A stretch of 64,000 nt of DNA. Source: Phoronis australis. Its lineage: Eukaryota > Phoronida > Phoronidae. The stretch lies in assembly GCA_002633005.1 (NCBI GenBank), contig NMRA01000115.1:246104-310103 (forward strand), read 5' to 3'. Made by a program: the position numbers and the translations under genes. Positions 44,601-64,000 of the stretch are shown in pieces (the first letter of the stretch is position 1; the number at the start of each line of letters is the position of its first letter). Under the pieces are notes generated by a model. The model did no database searches. It saw only the letters and a list, made by a program, of their open reading frames with translations, and was not told the origin of the DNA.

Positions 44601-46800
44601 TGATGTGTGGTCAAAACTAATGGTCTTCAGAATTCTTTCCATGCGGAGGCAGACTTCCCTTTTCAATTGAATATCACAGTTCTTGTTCATGGCCGCATGC
44701 CTCGATGCTGCTGTGCTTCACATGAATATGTTCTGCTTGTTTTTTGGAATTCCATCCACTGTAGTAATAGGAGGCCATCTATGATGGGACCCGGCTGACG
44801 GGGGCCGCTTAAATCATGGTCATAAATGCTTGAATCCGGTTACCAGCACTTTTGATAAGATAACTGTAGTATTTCTTCTTCAATTTGTGTACTTGTAATC
44901 AAGAAATAAACGCAGAAATTAAAAATTAAAAATTAATTTTTTGTGACGTCATCAGTGGAAACCCAGTCTCCGTCATTGCGTTGTTCCACACCAGCCGTGA
45001 GCCGGAGTGATCTCGATAATACTGGAATATTCTCTACAACGAGTATTATGAAAAGGTGCACGTGCGGAGTGTGCAATGATAACAATAGTGCAGACAATAT
45101 TTCAGCTTTTGTATTTCTAACAGACTCTAAGATAGCCGCGATGGCACAGGTCGGTATGTGGGACCATAGACTATGGACACGAGTGTGGCAGTACACAGTG
45201 GAGCAAACGATCAGTTCAGGGGCCACGCTGTGCTCGGCCAACTCTGAAATTGAAATCGTGCGTCGACACGCCGCAGAAACGAAGATTTGATGAAGGTTTC
45301 TCCAACGTGTAACTGCATTTGAAGCTGGGACAGAAAGAATCGCGGTGTTTTGTTATCTTTGCTGGAAACATTGTTTTCAAGCAGATATTGAGTATAGACT
45401 CAGGATCAAGTTGTGACTGAAACAATGGATGTGATTGCAGTACGAAAGTTCTCATCAGCCTGTTCTTGTTCAAGATTTTGTGAGAGTGCATGCTATCCGC
45501 ATAAAAGTCAATGCCAATGGTAGCCGCAAATCATATAGATGCCAGGCAAATATTGTGAGGTTGTGACCTCAGCCAGCACACAGACTGGAGTCGAGCACTG
45601 GACCGAAATAATCTACGGATCACAATGGTGCACAGCTTTCATTATTTCAGTACAGACAAGAAAGGAACGAGTGCCACTTACCAGCCATAAACTCCAGTTA
45701 GCATCACAATGATCAGATATGAGCGTTCCTGACAGACGCACTCGGGATACGAAGAGATGAAATCAATATGTTACGGCGCTTTTCGCCACTGTTGGTCTAT
45801 TTTTCATTTAAATACAACAACGACTAATGCAACTTGCAGGCTTTCGAGCAGTTTTAAGCAAAAAAGAAGGGAAAAAGTAGGACACATTTTAAAAATAATA
45901 GGAAATGGTAGGAAATGTAAAGTGAAAAGTAAGAAAAAGTTGGAACAAGACCAGGCGTTCAGGAGTAATTTTCATCGATATTTAGCAATGGCATTTACCT
46001 CACGTCACAAACTTGAAGTGTATTTTGGGGTCCTGTTTTGGACTATTGGACCCCCCAGGGACCAAAGCCCATGATTGTGCAACTTAAGACGCCCCTTTTC
46101 TTCAATGGTAGTTGACAATTTGCGCACTCGAACCTTTTGCACTCATAATGTAAGTGTGGTTAAAGTCCTACTGGCTCCTCAGCTACAGTCTTTCAGTTAG
46201 AATCGCTTGTGCTGAAAAAAGTCCTTCGTGTGCTGCACCCGTTACATAAAACGACTATCCACTACTAACCCAAAAACACAACTTAGACGGAATTTTAGAC
46301 TAATGAGAAAAAAGTAGGCAAAAGTAGGAATTTTTGGGAATTCCATAAAAAAGGTAGGAACATGACAAAAAGTAGGAAAAGTAGGAACGCACGAAAGCCC
46401 GAACTTGCGATAATAAAGAGACACTAGGTTGTCATTAGAATCATAAAGATGGAACTATCAGTTTTTCCAAAAACAGTGTGGTTGGCTGTGATGACGAAAT
46501 TAGGGGCTGAAGGGGAGGGGGGTTATATAATGATGACAGAATGGGAAGGGTTGAAAATGTTAGATGACGTCTCAATACAAATGTTTCAGGTCTCCCATCA
46601 GAAAAAATCATGTTTTGTCCACTATCCGAATGAGCCCATAGCATCGGTTGTTTACTGACACATCCCTGTTGTCAAGTTACTGTTTTCGCAGGACAATTGC
46701 CTCGTGTAATAACTCGTTTCGTCCACGAAGATTGTAGCACACCTGTGCAAAATGTAGGAAAGGGGTAAAAATGCAAAAAGTCGAGAACGCGGATATTACA

Positions 46801-49040
46801 ACTTACACTTTATTTCTCACAAAATGAAAAATATGGTGACATTCTAACTAGCATCAGCACACAGAACCATTTTTCTCTAGATAACCGAAGTAAAAAAAAA
46901 AACGTTCCACACAATATTGCACACTATTTTGAGTAAGAGGTACGAGAACCACTTAACGTGAGAACAATGCGGTACTGAGATAAAATATGCAACTTGTGGT
47001 TGCTACAGTAACAGGTTATTTTGATTGAACTTTTCTCAACCTACATAACATATCTTCAGTAACAAGACACAAACAAGCCTAGGAGACAGAGTTCCACATG
47101 GTGCAGTTTAGTATACTTAGGTCAGAATTGCCAACTATTCATGCTCTTAGTCTAGTCCACTATATCTAAGGGACACAGACCAGGAACTTTCCTATCCAAG
47201 TGAACCAATGCTATACTAAATCTAACTACAACCGAACAGATTCAAAAGGCAAGAGAAAAAGAGATCATAAGACGAAGACTCCCACAGTACTCAAATTCAA
47301 TTCTTTGGGCATGTCACAAAGTGGTTCAATCTCTGAGCCACACCACAGTTCATTTCAAGACAAGTGGCTATGTCCTATAGTTGTGCTGATATAACAAATT
47401 TCCACCGACACATCCCAACTCAAAATTGAATCCCGGTACCCAATGAGTTGACCTGCCTAAACAACTCGGCATGTTGGGAGAAAAACATGAAATTGGCTTA
47501 TACCTTTCCACAGATACTACAATAAATAATAAGACAATGCCTTCAAGCCATCTCCTTGCTGTCTTACTTGGATCTGATAAAGCAAAGTATACATCCAGGT
47601 TGTTAACTGCAGCACCCCAATAACTCTGCGATGCACACAGACATTCCGTAGTTGAACTGTCAACCCAATGCTTTACTTAAGAAACAAATCAACAAAAGGA
47701 ATGGTAGCTAAACCTAACTACGTGATCAAAATCATACAGTCAACCCTACAACAGCCTATCTATGTACAAACTAGTTTAAACAGATAACATCCATATAAAT
47801 ACAATAAATTATCAATAAATCTTAAACAGGCCATCAAAATAATTGCTAGCACCCTGATTTTTATAAGCAATAGTTTAACTGTATCATATTTATGTATAAA
47901 CTTTTGAGTCACCTTCAACACCCACCGTCACTACATCCTACACCTGTAACTACAATAAGTCTTGAAATTATTCCAACTTGTCCAAAATCAATGATTAACC
48001 GTACAATACTTTCAACCTGTTATGCACATACTTTCATTAAAAGAGACGAAAAAACCTACAAAAATTGACTACAAGTCGACACCTCAATAAATACACGTCA
48101 CCAATGTTAGGTCAAATAGGATGAAATCCTGCCCCATTGTATGACCTATGACCCCTGCATAATTGCACAAACTAAGGCCTCACCCATACACCGAATCCTT
48201 CCACTGCACAACATCAATGTAAAACACCAGCATGACTCAATAGCCAGTATACAAAGAAGGGTTGGACTGTTAAACCCACTTGACTTCACAAGGCTTGCAT
48301 CGGCTAGTATGAATAATATGACAATGCGAAATGTAAAGTTCTTGTAATACTGATAATGAAATGAAAAACTGTCTAATTATAACATGATACCCCCTCAGAG
48401 ATCGTCTGTACTACACAGAACCCATGACCTTGTTCGCAAAATTGGAGTTTTCCTACTGTCAGAACAATTCTTCAAAACCCAACTGCCAGATTAATGGCAG
48501 TGATGTTGATGCAAACTTCATTAAAGGAAACTACTGTTTATAGAATTATCAACTAATAAATAAACATATATTGCTGTTAACAGAAGTACTTGGCACTTTT
48601 AGGTCAAACGTAAATAAATACCAATTAAAATATACATAGTAGATTTTGTTCAGCTACTGTCAGTAGACCTCTGAGAATTGGCCAATCAAACATATGGCAA
48701 ATTTAACATGTAAATCATGCTTGGGAACTTCGACTATTAACAGAGAAAAATCTCTAATGTTTACAATAATTAGCTTTTGAACATATTGTCATGGACTCGT
48801 CCATTCTGTTAGGTCAAAGGCATTTCCAATCAATACCAGGATCCCTGAATACAAACTAGGAAGGTATCGCTCCCCGGCAGGCATAGATACGGTAATATCT
48901 CGTGGACACTTCAGATACCTCACTACAGTTAAGACTACTGTGCCTACGTGAATGCGCCTTGAATGCGCTTTACTATGTCACATACAAAGAACTAACCTAG
49001 TATGGCCACGTTATGTGCATAAAACACACACATTCGATGT
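46801..49040 (-). other. Probable 3' UTR and downstream flank of the ZSWIM-like gene
   Basis: The 2.2 kb after the ZSWIM-like stop has no coding frame of note. An AATAAA on the minus strand (TTTATT near 46809-46814 on the plus) is a possible end of a long 3' UTR. Where the transcript really ends cannot be told from sequence alone. Confidence 0.35.

Positions 49041-64000
<14,960 letters not shown>

Larger units (their letters stand above)
39735..46800. other. Gene-poor interval between patatin-like and ZSWIM-like genes
   Basis: No exon chain could be assembled on either strand. The longest overlapping frames (44943-45290 plus; 44933-45241 minus) have no recognised motif. A perfect CRE (TGACGTCA) lies at 44944-44951. 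The 45.86-46.40 kb part is rich in AAAAGTAGGAA-type simple repetition. A MITE and a LINE-like 3' end are listed separately. Part of this interval must hold the patatin-like promoter. Confidence 0.45.

Overview
The window looks like intron-rich animal DNA from a non-vertebrate, most likely a marine deuterostome such as a hemichordate or cephalochordate. Protein-coding signal comes as short phase-matched exons with GT-AG (twice GC-AG) introns, AATAAA signals, metazoan gene families and many small DNA-transposon, LTR and satellite-like repeats. The species assignment is inference. The family calls rest on remembered sequence patterns, because no database search could be run.

Layout, left to right. 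(1) 1-8.1 kb: four LITAF-domain genes without visible coding introns, two on the plus strand (1109-1564 and 1911-2351), then a divergent pair (6597-7277 minus, 7615-8019 plus) sharing a 337-bp intergenic region. (2) 8.1-11.8 kb: no intact gene, only a decayed minus-strand coding relic around 9.1-10.2 kb. (3) 11,802-17,060 plus: eight phase-compatible exons of a glucokinase-regulatory-protein (GCKR)-like gene covering the second SIS domain and the C-terminal helical region. No first SIS domain was found upstream. (4) 20,012-39,704 minus: a complete 12-exon model for a 476-residue patatin-like phospholipase. It carries two EF-hand loops between the catalytic core and the C-terminal segment, plus an N-terminal myristoylation-type motif. 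Its introns hold POU-octamer-bearing repeats, a solo LTR, a fold-back element, a CA microsatellite and a three-part higher-order tandem repeat. (5) 39.7-46.8 kb: no supported gene; one MITE and a LINE-like 3' end. (6) 46.8-64 kb minus: the last 12 exons of a ZSWIM4/5/6-type gene, cut by the right edge. Its introns hold a TTAA-flanked (Kolobok/T2-like) element with a fold-back element nested inside it on a 9-bp target duplication, a second copy of the MITE, a second solo LTR, and a 46-bp minisatellite that starts at a 5' splice site.

The genes do not form one pathway. LITAF proteins act at endosome and lysosome membranes, the patatin-like protein is a predicted calcium-responsive lipid hydrolase, GCKR-like proteins bind sugar phosphates (glucokinase control in vertebrates), and ZSWIM4/5/6 proteins belong to a family linked to cullin-RING ligases. 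The most notable items are the EF-hand patatin with its possible lipid anchor, the apparently half-length GCKR, and the nested transposons.
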